Positions 21,248 to 32,800 of a DNA stretch of 64,000 bases are shown piece after piece. Source of the stretch: Centroberyx gerrardi (taxonomy: Eukaryota > Chordata > Actinopteri > Beryciformes > Berycidae). Below the pieces are notes generated by a model. The model made no database searches and was not told the DNA's origin. It worked only from the letters and a program-made list of their open reading frames with translations. The stretch is from contig NC_136000.1 of the NCBI RefSeq assembly GCF_048128805.1, positions 8,996,854 to 9,060,853 of the forward strand, in the 5' to 3' direction. The position numbers and the translations under genes were made by a program. Numbering within the stretch: the first letter of the stretch is position 1; each line of letters starts with the position of its first letter.

Positions 21248-24200
21248 ATGAGGCTGTGTTTCCTATTCTGCGTCCTCTCCCTGCTGGCTCCTCTTGGCCA
21301 CAGTCAGCTTCAAGGTCCTTCTGGTCCCAAAGGGGACAGGGGATTTCCTGGATTACCGGGAGCAAAAGGTGAAATGGGTGGGTACCACTGACTTCACCAC
21401 AGTGACTTCTGTGTAGACTGCCAAGAATCACACAGACTCGTCGGACTCTTCCTCACCAGACTCTTAGCTCATCCATAATGCTGCAATACGCCTTCAAACT
21501 CCCCAAATTCTCCCATGTCACCTCCCTCATACAGGTCCTTCACTCCCTACAGTCTACATTCAGTAACTTTATTATGTTGGGCCAGTGCCTACACTGAGTT
21601 GCAGCTTGTCAGATCTACTGCTAAGTGCTACCGTAGGTCTAGTGAATGTTGCTGTAAGCAATTGCTGCCTTTTGTCAGTGTAACATTATTATTGGTTAAG
21701 TATTTCCATGCAGCTATCCACTAACAGATATTCATTCAGTATTTATGTAACTAAATAGTTATGGCACTGTTTTATAAATCATGTTCACATCAGAAACTTG
21801 GACTCACTCCCCACATTCACAAATAAACTCAAAACCCACCTTTTCAAAACTGCCTATATCTGACTCCCACTGCCTCTCCAGAAATTATTATTTATTTTAT
21901 TATGTTCATTTATTTGTTATCATCACTTTTGTACCATTTGTTTTATATATTTTATGAATTTTATTCTCTTTATCCCTTAGCTGCTGTAAAGTGTCTTTGA
22001 GTACGATGTAAAGTGCTCTATAAATAAAATGTATTATTATTACTATCATTATGTTCAATATATTGATATAGTGCAGACATTACTGTCTCTGTAGACATGG
22101 TCACTTTTACGCACCATCTGATATTCTGATGTTGCGTTATTTGCAGTCTCTTCTGTAATCTCAGTAGAGCAGCCCATGCTTGTTTGTTTGGAGGTGTGGG
22201 AGCTGCTGTCAGTCCAGTGACATCAAAGTACTGGCAACACTGTTGCAAAGTGATTGCTGCAAAGTGCACTGCAAAACACCAAAGTAATGACCATTTGTCG
22301 CCAAAATAAAAACAAAAACAAGAATCTCGCAAAACATCACTTTAAAATTCAAACAGTTACCTCCCACTGTCATTTGGGGCTGCCAATGTGCCAAATTGCA
22401 TTGTGTAGATTATTCTACTGTTGCACTTTTTCATTCTGCATAAAAGTGTTAACTACCTGCCTAAAATGTAATATTATGCAACAGGGCTGTGCGATATGGT
22501 TGAAATCAATATCACGATAGTCATAAGGATTTTTTTTTCATATCGATATATATGAAGATATGGCTCACGTATGCAAAATCACATTAAATAATCAAATTAA
22601 TATTCATCCCACTGAACCGAATGGTAATATAAGGTGTGATGTCAAACAAAACGGGAATTTTCAATTAATATTCTTTTTTCCTGTGTTTTTAAATAAAATT
22701 TGCTTATTGTCATCAATTTAGACAGCAGAATTGTGTGTCACGATATACCAAAATCACCATATCATCATGATATGATTCCACTAAGAGACGATAAACGATA
22801 ATATTGAATTATCGCCCAGCCCTATTATGTAACATGTTTTTGAACTTCTGATCAGTTCCACTATCTTTATTTGCTGTTCGATCAACCTGTTATTGCAATT
22901 TCTTTCCAGGAGGATCAGGACTACCTGGACTACCTGGAGTATCTGGACGACCTGGACGACCTGGACTACCTGGGCCACCTGGGCCACCTGGGCCACAAGG
23001 ATCATCTGAATCAAGACAATGGCATACAGGTAGGGTATAGCCTACCTTCCATCAGTTGAGTATCAGTTGAGGATTTGCTATCAGTTGAGTATTTGCTTTT
23101 TTATCATTCACTATTAGACAGAGGGTACTTAGGAATTTGTTGGCATATTGCTCCAGAGGGGTCAGAGCGGTACGCCTTGAACTAGGGTTCAGTGTCTTAC
23201 ACAAGGATATTTCAACAAAGATGGACACATTGGCTGTTATAGGGATCAAAACGAGTTAAGTGAGTTTCTGTTTATGGGATGGGCTCTAACTACAAGACCT
23301 CCCTGCCACCTAGGATTAAACAGGAGCTGACAAATTACATTCATTGTACTTGATGAATAAAGTGACACAGATTCTGAGTGTCATCCACAGTCGGAGAGGT
23401 TATCCACTAAGCCACTAGCTCGTAGAGCAATGGATGCAAGTGCCTAGCACATGTCCAACAAGTCCTACAGCACATGCTCTAACTACATACATATATGGTA
23501 GACATACATGAGGGACAGGGTTTACTCTTGTCTCAGTCCTCTATGGTCGTCACCAGGAACCATTCACTGTGTTTAGAGAAGGAAACAAAAAGAACTGAAG
23601 CTGAAAAGGGGAGATGAACATATCATTTGTGGAGGGTGCACGTCTGTGTGCTTGTGCATGAAAGTGTAAAGTGCTTAGGAAAGCCCCATCTTATTGCCAG
23701 TTTGTTAACTGAACACAATCTGTTTGATCCAGATTCCACAAGTTCCGAGTTTGAAGCCTTAAAGAACAGCATTGCTAAATTAGAGCTAGGTAAGTAGCCT
23801 GTACAAGCACTAGTTGTGCAAATGTGGAAAGTGACTAATTACAACTGCTCTACTGACAGCACTTCATTAGATCTCTTGTGGTACTACTTTTGTGTATGTA
23901 CCTAAAAGTCTGTACTTTTACTTCTGCTTGAGTAATTTTGAAGTATTTACTCCTACGTTTATTTGAGTAAGATGTAGTTTTAGATAGGAGTAATAAGTCA
24001 AATTATTTGTGCAATTTACAGTAAGACACAGCCATTCTGGACACTGTTAAAACAACATGATTTAAAAGGGGCCAAATTTGATGGTCAGGTAATTTTTTTG
24101 ATGGACAGTCTAAGAAGATTAACAAAATCCTAATGTTCAATCAATATAACATCAAATGAGTAGCCTACATTTTGGCTATTGTTAAATAGGCATAGGGCTA

Positions 24201-24817
24201 TTTACCTTTTTTAACAACCCAAATGTCTACTTTAATCTCTCTTCCACCTATGTGTGGTGAAAGAGCGTCTGATAACTGTCAAAGGAAGAACAAACACATA
24301 AAACTTGTTTGGGAAAGGGAAAGTTTTGGACTAGAGCTTGTGGCAAGGAAGGCCAAGATGACATTTAAAAAAACAATTGTGTTCATTTAATCAGTTTTTT
24401 ATTTCTCATTTGCTGGATGATGTTTCCTTTTCAGCTGTAAACTACGACTTTATCCGGAAGGCTGGTCAGAAGTACTTTGTGTCCTACAAGGAGAGAAACT
24501 CTTTCTCCAAAGCGGCCGAGTTCTGCTCCCAGCGAGGCTTAGAGCTGGCTTTGCCCCAAAACGACGAGGAGAACAACATACTCACTCAGTTCTTTGGGAC
24601 AGTTTACAAAGAGGCTTGGATCAACGTCAACAATAAGAAAGCGGAGGGGAATTTTGAGACGGATATGAAAAATCGACCCCTGACTTTTACCAAATGGGGA
24701 GAAGGGCAGCCAGACAGGTCCATCGGGGATACAGGCTGCACCAAGGTGTCAGACACCGGTGTCTGGCAAGTGACGAAGGAATGCTTCATAAATGCCTTCA
24801 TCATCTGTGAGTTATAG
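21248..24817 (+). CDS. Collectin (MBL/hexose-binding-lectin type), copy 1
   Basis: Secreted collagenous C-type lectin; family members bind microbial sugars and can start the lectin complement pathway. Coding exons are 21248-21377, 22910-23029, 23733-23789 and 24435-24817, all joined in phase 1 with GT/AG sites, giving 229 residues. The order is: signal peptide [19 protein letters not shown]; about 18 Gly-X-Y triplets without a break ([10 protein letters not shown] ... [10 protein letters not shown]); a short neck ([15 protein letters not shown]); and a C-terminal CRD of about 127 residues with four cysteines. The CRD has QPD, the galactose-type triplet, where mannose binders have EPN. The later WND motif of calcium site 2 is replaced by WQV, so classical sugar binding is doubtful. 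There is no cysteine between signal peptide and collagen, where MBL normally forms inter-chain disulfides. The stop is followed by repeat DNA. Confidence 0.88.
21440..22035 (+). mobile_element. L2-like LINE 3' fragment in collectin copy 1 intron
   Basis: 'ctcatccataatgctgcaat' corresponds to the LIHNAA motif at the end of the L2-type reverse transcriptase. The element closes with 'gtgctctataaataaaatgt' and an ATTATT tail. The same fragment, with a different 3' extent, sits in copy 2's intron at about 27080, so it pre-dates the gene duplication. Confidence 0.6.
22482..22824 (-). mobile_element. hAT-type MITE in collectin copy 1 intron
   Basis: Termini cagggctg...cagcccta, and an 8-bp target-site duplication TTATGCAA/TTATGTAA. 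The same family, in the other orientation, lies at 30205-30558. Collectin copy 2 keeps the empty site at 31799-31806. Confidence 0.85.
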
Positions 24818-24879
24818 AAAAGTTAAGTACACCTTGTGAGTCTTGCTTTACATGTCAAGGACCCCCAAAGAGATATGAC

Positions 24880-25758
24880 CAGTGGTTCTCAAACTGGGAG
24901 CCCCCAGGGGCCCGTGAGATAATTTTGGGGCATTGCCAGATGATTTATGGGATTGGAAAAAGACATATTTCTACTATACAGATTTATTATTTGTACATTT
25001 TCTTATTTTTCTCTAATTTTTGCTTTTGTCTTCTGAAATACTGAATAGTTTTCCAGCCTCCTCTGATAATCAAATGAAACAACCTGAAAAGGGAAAATCA
25101 TTTTTTTGGTTGGACTGTTCACCACTCTGCATGCGCAGCCTGTGATGGGGGTCCCGAGTAGTAGTCATCGCTTCGTTTTAAGGGGTTTTGTCCAAAGGAA
25201 CCCAATCTGAGAAGATTTTTATTGTAAGTTTTGATTAAGTGGGTGATCATGCTTTTACTATTAGGGCCCCTTCCCTTTGGAATAGCCTGCCCGAGGATAT
25301 CAGGCGGGCAAACTCAGTGGGCTCCTTCAAATCCCTTCTTAAAACTCACTTTTTTAGACTTGGTTTTAATACCTGATTCATTGCTTTTATGTTCTTTTGT
25401 TTTAACATTTGTGTGTCTCTTGTTGTTTTAATTCCATTCTTACTTTCTGTTGTTTTTCTGATTGTTAATCTGATGTCTTTGTAAAGCACTTTGTAACTCT
25501 GCTTTTAATAAGTGCTATATAAATAAAGTTATTATTATTATATATGCAGAATTGCATAACTGTCTTCACTGTAAGGGGAGGAGGGCAGTGAAACCAATGG
25601 GAAAAAAAGTAATCCTTATACATTCTCTCATTGGGCTAATTGTGTGTCTAATGAATGAAATAATAGTGAAATTAAACCATTCCTCATTTTGCTGGGGATC
25701 CCCTGGGACCCCCTTCAACGACCCCTGGAGGTCCCCAGACCCCAGTTTGGGAACCACT
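24880..25758. mobile_element. hAT-like MITE 3' of collectin copy 1, containing a LINE tail
   Basis: Ends 'cagtggttctcaaactggga' and 'cccagtttgggaaccacta', the GGTTCTCAA type of hAT terminus. Copy 2 has the same element at 33863-34105 without the internal L2 fragment. Confidence 0.7.
25233..25545 (+). mobile_element. L2-like LINE 3' end
   Basis: Translates to WNSLPEDIRRANSVGSFKSL with small breaks, followed by 'gtgctatataaataaagtta' and an ATT tail. It is nested in the hAT MITE. Confidence 0.75.
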
Positions 25759-26071
25759 AGGAATATTTGTTTTCTGCTGCTAAAATGTCATAGTTTTACA
25801 AAATCATTATCCAAATGCTAAATCTGAATCACTTGGCAAAAAGGTCTCATTGTATTGCAACATTTTGGTAAGTACATATAAGTTGTATCACACATTTTTC
25901 ACACCCTTTAAAGGAAAAGACCGTTCTAATAAAATCTATTAAAGCCATGCTCTGCAATCTTGTGTTGTTCTTGGTTAAAAAGAGGGAGGCTCTTGGTCTC
26001 AGATTTATCTTTGTTTTTTCTGTGTCATGTCGCAAATGAGATTTTGCATCTGTTAGACCAGACCGCACCCC

Positions 26072-26164
26072 TTATAAATATGTCTTATAAGTATTTTCTC
26101 AACCATTTATGTTTGGAAGCGGCTAAGAAGCAGCACATCCAGCAGATCACTCACGGTTTATATA
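26072..26164 (+). promoter_or_regulatory. TATA box and non-coding first exon, collectin copy 2
   Basis: Same 'ccccttataaatatg' TATA as copy 1, with the donor GTAAGT at 26165 after 'cacggtttatata'. TATA-to-TATA distance between the copies is about 5.5 kb. Confidence 0.6.
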
Positions 26165-26879
26165 GTAAGTCCCTTGTTATCATTATTTGTAACTAGTTAT
26201 TAACAACATTTGAATAACTTTATAATAACCAATTGTCTGGTATCCATATAGCTTGGGGAATGTTTTGCTCACACTCATACTTGTGTGTGCTCAGAAGGCT
26301 GTTTTAGAGTTGTTTTGTATATATGCAAATGATCTGTATCTTGTTTTATGGAAAATTCCATCCGGTTTTCCATCCGGTGTTGTGTGGCTAGGGACTAAAG
26401 AGTAACAGAGAGACTGTATCTTATTAGCAAAAAATGGTTATTTGTTACAGTTACTATACAAATAAATAAAATTACTGATACGGTACTTAAAAAATTAAGT
26501 GATTACTTAGAAAAGGCCTTCAAATTGTGAAATTAAAATCACCATTATAATTTTACACACTTTGAATGGTTGTAGATTATGATTACATTATCAACAATGT
26601 TCATGCTGCTGTCTGTAAATTAAAATAAATTAAAAGACGGCATGCTTAACTGCAATTTACATAGATTTTGGAGGTGAAGTGACATAAATGTAACAGAGAG
26701 TAATCAGATTACTTCACTGAAATTTAGATTCCAGCAAATTAGATTGCTGATTACAATGTTTAGCAGGCAATCAGTAATCTTTAACTGATTACATTGTCAA
26801 AGTAACTTTGCCTACGCTGGTGATGCCCTTACTAATGTGCTCTAAAGTTAAACTTAAAAAAAACCTCTTCTGTCTCCAG

Positions 26880-29800
26880 ATGAAGCTGTGTCTCCTTTTC
26901 TGCGTCCTCTCCCTGCTGGCTCCTCTTGGCCACAGTCAGCTTCAAGGTCCTCCTGGTCCCAAAGGGGACAGGGGATTGCCTGGGTTTACTGGATTGATGG
27001 GAGCAAAAGGTGAAATGGGTGGGTACCACTGACTTCACCACTGTGACTTCTGTGTAGACTGCCAAGAATCACACAGACTCATCAGACTCTTCCTCACCAG
27101 ACTCTTCGCTTATCCATAATACTGCAATACACCTTCAAACTCCCCAAATTCTCCCATGCCATCTCCCTCTTACAGTTCCTTCACTTGGCTCCCTGTGGCT
27201 CGTATCAAATTCAAAACTCTGGTGCTGCCGTACAAGGCTGCTAAGGGAGCTGCACCCTGATAACGCTGGTCCATGTTCCAGCCCTAAACTTTGGGCCCGG
27301 CTCTTACTACCGGATGAGTAGTTGTCCCTTCCCTGCTGCAACTTCACTTCAGCCAGCCTCAACTCTTCTCCCTCCTGGTAGAATAACCTCCCCATCTCAG
27401 TCAGGATAACAATCCCTCCCAATCTTTCTGAGGAACACTGCAGATCCCCCCTCTCTCCTCTGACTTCCTTCCCATTAAATCACATACCCCTCTCCCATAT
27501 ATTCTTCCTCTGATTTGCACCTGATCAAGCTCCTGCCTTGTTTATCAAAAAAACAAAAAAAACAAAAAAACAAACATTTTTTTTAATCTTTTCTCTCTGG
27601 CTCCTTTTTTTTTTTTTTACTTAACCTTTATATGATAATTCTAGGAACACAGGAGTATTTAACATTTATTGTCTGGGAACTGTTGCTTTGACCCTTGTTG
27701 GCAATCTGGGAACTTCAAGCTGCACACCCATCTCATCAGCCTATCACAAAGTGAATCTGCAACAGAGAAAACCATCCCATTGCCCGAATTGAGACAACTT
27801 AGATTCACCCTATTTGCCCATATGAAATTCCAATTGTGTCGGGTATGGTCACAGGTGGGAAATCCTCTCAGCACACAGGAAGTGATGAATTTAAACTAAA
27901 GAGTGAAACACAATACTGTCTCCTAAACAGCAGCGAGCATGCCAGGTTGGTAAGCACGGGCATGCTCTGTGCAGTTTACAGACATCAAGGTACACGATTA
28001 CTGGGTATTAGAGGAATAGTTCACCCAAAAATGAAAATTCAGTCATTATCTACTCACCCATGCCAGTCGAAAGTCGGGTGAAGTTTGTTATCCATAGAGA
28101 GCCTAAGTCCCTCCCCTTCTGGAATTTTTATTTCGGAAAAAATATGTACAGTAGTCAACGGCGACAAATAATTGTTTGATCCCGTTTGAATTGTGCCATG
28201 AATTAGGCTACACATATGATGTTTTGTCAATTTAAAAGATAATTTTGCAAGTCGAGAAAGTCGCAGTTTGTCGTAAAACTGTTGAAGTTATAGACTGTGA
28301 AAATACGTAATTAGAAAGACTACACACCCAAAAGTCGCGTAAGTGACGTAACTTTCTCTCCACAAGCTACCCAGAGCCGCTGAAGCTAAGTCTCTCTCAG
28401 ATAGCAGGAGTATTATACACAACCTGGAAGGTAGACAGTAAGAACGGATTTAAACTGGTTTAGGATAGTTTTAGTACAGTGGGGGCTAATGTTAACGCAA
28501 TGCCTGTGTGTTTGGTATGTTTCGTTCCATGTTGGTGTTGGTGACGTATATTGTGCGAGACGAGAGATGTAGTTCACTGAGCGGTTTCACACAAAACTAA
28601 ACGTTACTTTACTGTTTTACGACAAACTGCGACTTTCTTGACTTGCAAAATTATCTTTTAAATTGACAAAACATCATATGTGTAATTCATGGCACAATTC
28701 AAACGGGATCAAACAATTATTTGTCTCTCGCCGTTGACTACCGTACATATTTTTTTCCGAAATAAGGTCCCATGGGGGACAGCGGAAGGGGAGGGACTTA
28801 GGCTCTCTATACAACCGTCCCTGAGCTTCCTAGCAGAACTCTGTAGCAGTCTTCTCCAAAGCAACTGAAGTTACTGGGGTCCTGTCTTCAGAGTTCAAAA
28901 AATAACGGAAAATAACCATAAAATGACTCCATACAGCTCGTCCAGCATAATCCAAGTCTCCTGAAGTCAAACGATCCCAAAGTGACTTGAAATGGTCGAC
29001 ATTTACACCATTATTTAGCTGAAATCGTCACTGTTGATTTGAATTTTAAAAAAAGCTCACGTTTGCTCACACCCGATTAGGGGTGGGCGGATCGATCCCA
29101 AAATATCGATACTACAGATACTACGTCTCGTTTTTGAAGATCGATTCTAGCGTCAATAGGATCGATACCAGTTTCAGTTTCTGTCTTCTACGTTGTACCC
29201 ATTTCATCAAAGAGTACAACGCTCCATTGTCGTGAACACATCTTAGTGCATGCATGCACTCTTTGCTTCTCCACTGCTGTTGTCGTGTCGTGTGCACTCA
29301 AACAACCAACATACGCGTCACGCACGCGCAGCGCGCCGCGGCGTGCACCCTCAGAACCATTGCTCTCACTGAAGGAAAGAAGAATGGTTGAGGGTAGTTT
29401 GTGCTTTTGTTTAGTTATTTGCACTTTGCTTATTTATAAAAGTTGTGAAAGTTTTAAAACATTCATTGTTCTCCACAAATAATTGTGTGCACTTTGTTTA
29501 TTCAAAAAACTTTTTTTCATGTTTGCACATTCAATTTAAAATAATAAAAAAAATATTTTTGTTATTTGCCTTTAAAAACTGTCCTGTGTTTTAACATGCA
29601 TGTGATTAAGTAATTAACAGTGGAAAGCAAAAAAAAACTTCAGTTGGGAATCAAACCCCCACTCACCTTACAATGATTGCTAACCTTTGGCAAATAATTT
29701 AGTGGTCATGAAAATGTATTCAGATTTAGCCTATTGATGCATTCACCTCATAAATCATGACACACTGCTCTCCCCTACATGAAAGTACATAAGCCGCTTT

Positions 29801-32800
29801 TAATAATAAAAAGTATCGGTATCGATATCTGCGATTCTGGCCCTGTATTACTTGGTATCGGATCGAAACCAAATTTTGCGGTATCGCCCACCCCTACACC
29901 CGATACGAAAATGATGGTAAAGCTTACTCGAATTACCAGAACAAGACTTCCGGTTTGGCCGTTTAGCCTTCAAAATAAAAGCGTGAGATTTTAAATCGGT
30001 AGAAATACTGTTTTAAACCAAGTCATTTGTATTTAATCATCAAATTGTGTATGGGTGCAAAGTGAGCACCCATATTAATGTTTGATGTCCACTTTAATCT
30101 CTGTTCTGTATGTATTCTGCACAGTGTAATACATGCAGCGTTTATAGTTAAAATGGCACATATCATTAGCCTGGTAAGACCATCCTGATCACGTGACCTC
30201 ACATTAGGGCTGGACAATAATTCAATATTAACGTTTATCGTCTTTCAGTGGAATCATATCGTGATGATATGAAGATATTTTAATATCGTGACACACATTT
30301 CTGCTGTCTAAATTGATGATGACAAGCAAATTTTACTTAAAAACTCTGATAAAATGAGGTATGGTAGGAATATTATTTTAAAATTTCAGTTTTGTTTGAC
30401 ATCACACTTAACACTACCATTCGGTTCAATGAGATGAACATTAATTTGATTATTTAACATGATTTTGCATACATGAACCATATCGTGATATATATTGATA
30501 TCGAGACAAACCCTTATGATTATCATGATATTGATTTCAACCATATCATCCAGCCCTACCTCACATTCTGTTTCGCTCCACAGATCAGTCTGGACTTCCA
30601 GGTGCCCACATCGATTTCTTTAAATTACAACGTAACCGGGCCAATCAGGGACTGCGTCGTAGTTGATGACGTAACCAGGCCAATCAGGGACTGCGTCGTA
30701 GTTGATGACGTGAAATACAGGCCGCCGCTGGCAAAACAGTAATGGCGTCTCCCGAAGCAACGAGCGTTAACGTTAACGTTTGTAGAGTAAACACAGCCAT
30801 AAGTGCAGTTATTGCAGAAATAGACTCAATAACAACTAGCGGAGTTTTTTGGCAGAAAAGACGTTTTCGCCGTTCTTCCGACTGGATTTGAATTTGGATT
30901 CGCTGATTGGCTGAAGGAGTTTGTCTGTCAAGGTAAGTACTCCCGCCCACTGAAATCGATGTGGGTGGCTGGAAGTCCAGACTGATCTGTGGAGCGAAAC
31001 AGAATGTGAGGTCACGTGATCAGGATGGTCTTACCAGGCTAACATATCATGGCATTATTCATTATTACTATGACATCAAACATTAATATGGGCCCTCACT
31101 TATTCCTCGGTCCAGACTCAAGACGAAGGGGGATCGTGCTTTTGCTGTTGTTGCACCTAGACTATGGAACAGCCTTCCGCTGGACATTAAATCCACCAAT
31201 ACTGTGGAGAGTTTTAAGACCCATTTATACAGACAGGCCTTTTCTAATGTTTATTGTTGACTCTGTTGTTACTGTATGTTTTTAATGTTTTTAATTTGTG
31301 ATGCACTTATGTGTGTTGCTTGTATTTTTACTGTGTAGGCTATGTCTTTATGTGTTAACTTATGAAGCACTTAGTGACACTCGTCTTGAAAGGTGCTATA
31401 CAAATAAAAGTTTACTTACTTACTTATTGAATTTGACGATTAAATACAAAGTAATTGGTTTAAAACCGTATTTCTACCTATTTAAAATCTTGTGCTTTTA
31501 TTTTGAAGGCTAAACAGCCAAACCGGAAGTCTTGTTTGTAATTCGAGTAAGAGTTACGCATCTAGTTCATCTAGTTCTCCTCGTTCTCGTATCTCAGGTG
31601 CGCGCAAACGTGAGCTTTTTTTTTAATCAACAGCTATAGTGACATTCGTACATTATCACTTTAAAATTCAAACAATTAGGCTACCTGTCGCTGCCTTTTG
31701 GGGCTGCCGAGATGCAAAATTGCATTGTGCAGATTATTCTACTGTTGCACTTATTGCATTCTGCATAAAAGTGTTAACTACATGTCTAAAATGTAATATT
31801 ATGCAACATGTTCTTGAACTTCTGATCAGTCCCACTATGTTTATTTGCTCTTCCATCAACCTGTTATTTCAATTTCTTCTTAAGTCTCTTTCCCTGCTTT
31901 CCAGGGTTGCCTGGATTTGCGGGACCAAGGGGAGCACCTGGACCAGTTGGACCACAAGGAGAACCTGGACCAGCTGGGCTACGAGGATCATGTGTATCAA
32001 GACAATGCCATACAGGTAGAGTATACCTTCCATCAGATAAGTATTTGCTATCACTTGAGTATTTGCTTTTCATCATTCACAATATTAGACAGAAGGTACT
32101 TAGGAATTTGTTGGCATATTGCTCCAGAGGGGTCAGAGCGCACAGCAGTACCCCTTGAACTAGGGTTCAGTGTCTTACACAAGGATATTTCAACAAAGAT
32201 GGACACATTGGCTGTTATAGGGATCAAAACGAGTTAAGTGAGTTTCTGTTTATGGGATGGGCTCTAACTACAAGACCTCCCTGCCACCTAGGATTAAACA
32301 GGAGCTGACAAATTACATTCATTGTACTTGATGAATAAAGTGACACAGATTCTGAGTGTCATCCACAGTCGGAGAGGTTATCCACTAAGCCACTAGCTCG
32401 TAGAGCAATGGATGCAAGTGCCTAGCACATGTCCAACAAGTCCTACAGCACATGCTCTAACTACATACATATATGGTAGACATACATGAGGGACAGGGTT
32501 TACTCTTGTCTCAGTCCTCTATGGTCGTCACCAGGAACCATTCACTGTGTTTAGAGAAGGAAACAAAAAGAACTGAAGCTGAAAAGGGGAGATGAACATA
32601 TCATTTGTGGAAGGTGCACGTCTGTGTGCTTGTGCATGAAAATATAAAGTGCTTAGGAAAGCCCCATCTTATTGCCAGTTTGTTAACTTGAACACAATCT
32701 GTTTGATCCAGATTCCACAAGTTCCGAGTTCGAAGCCTTAAAGAACAGCATTGCTAAATTAGAGCTAGGTAAGTAGCCTGTACAAGCACTAGTTGTGCAA

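Larger units (their letters stand above)
29020..31645. mobile_element. Fold-back element filled with nested insertions
   Basis: Left arm parts 29026-29069 and 29905-30045 pair with the right arm 31432-31645: 'aagacttccggtttggccgt' on the left, 'aaacagccaaaccggaagtc' on the right, plus 'aaaagctcacgtttgc' and its complement. The hAT at 29078 splits the left arm. The centre holds a MULE-like element and an L2 tail. None of this is in collectin copy 1's intron. Confidence 0.7.

Noticed and set aside
22781-23014. Val-Gln repeat frame on the minus strand
   Set aside because: Antisense shadow of the collagen exon's Gly-X-Y repeats.
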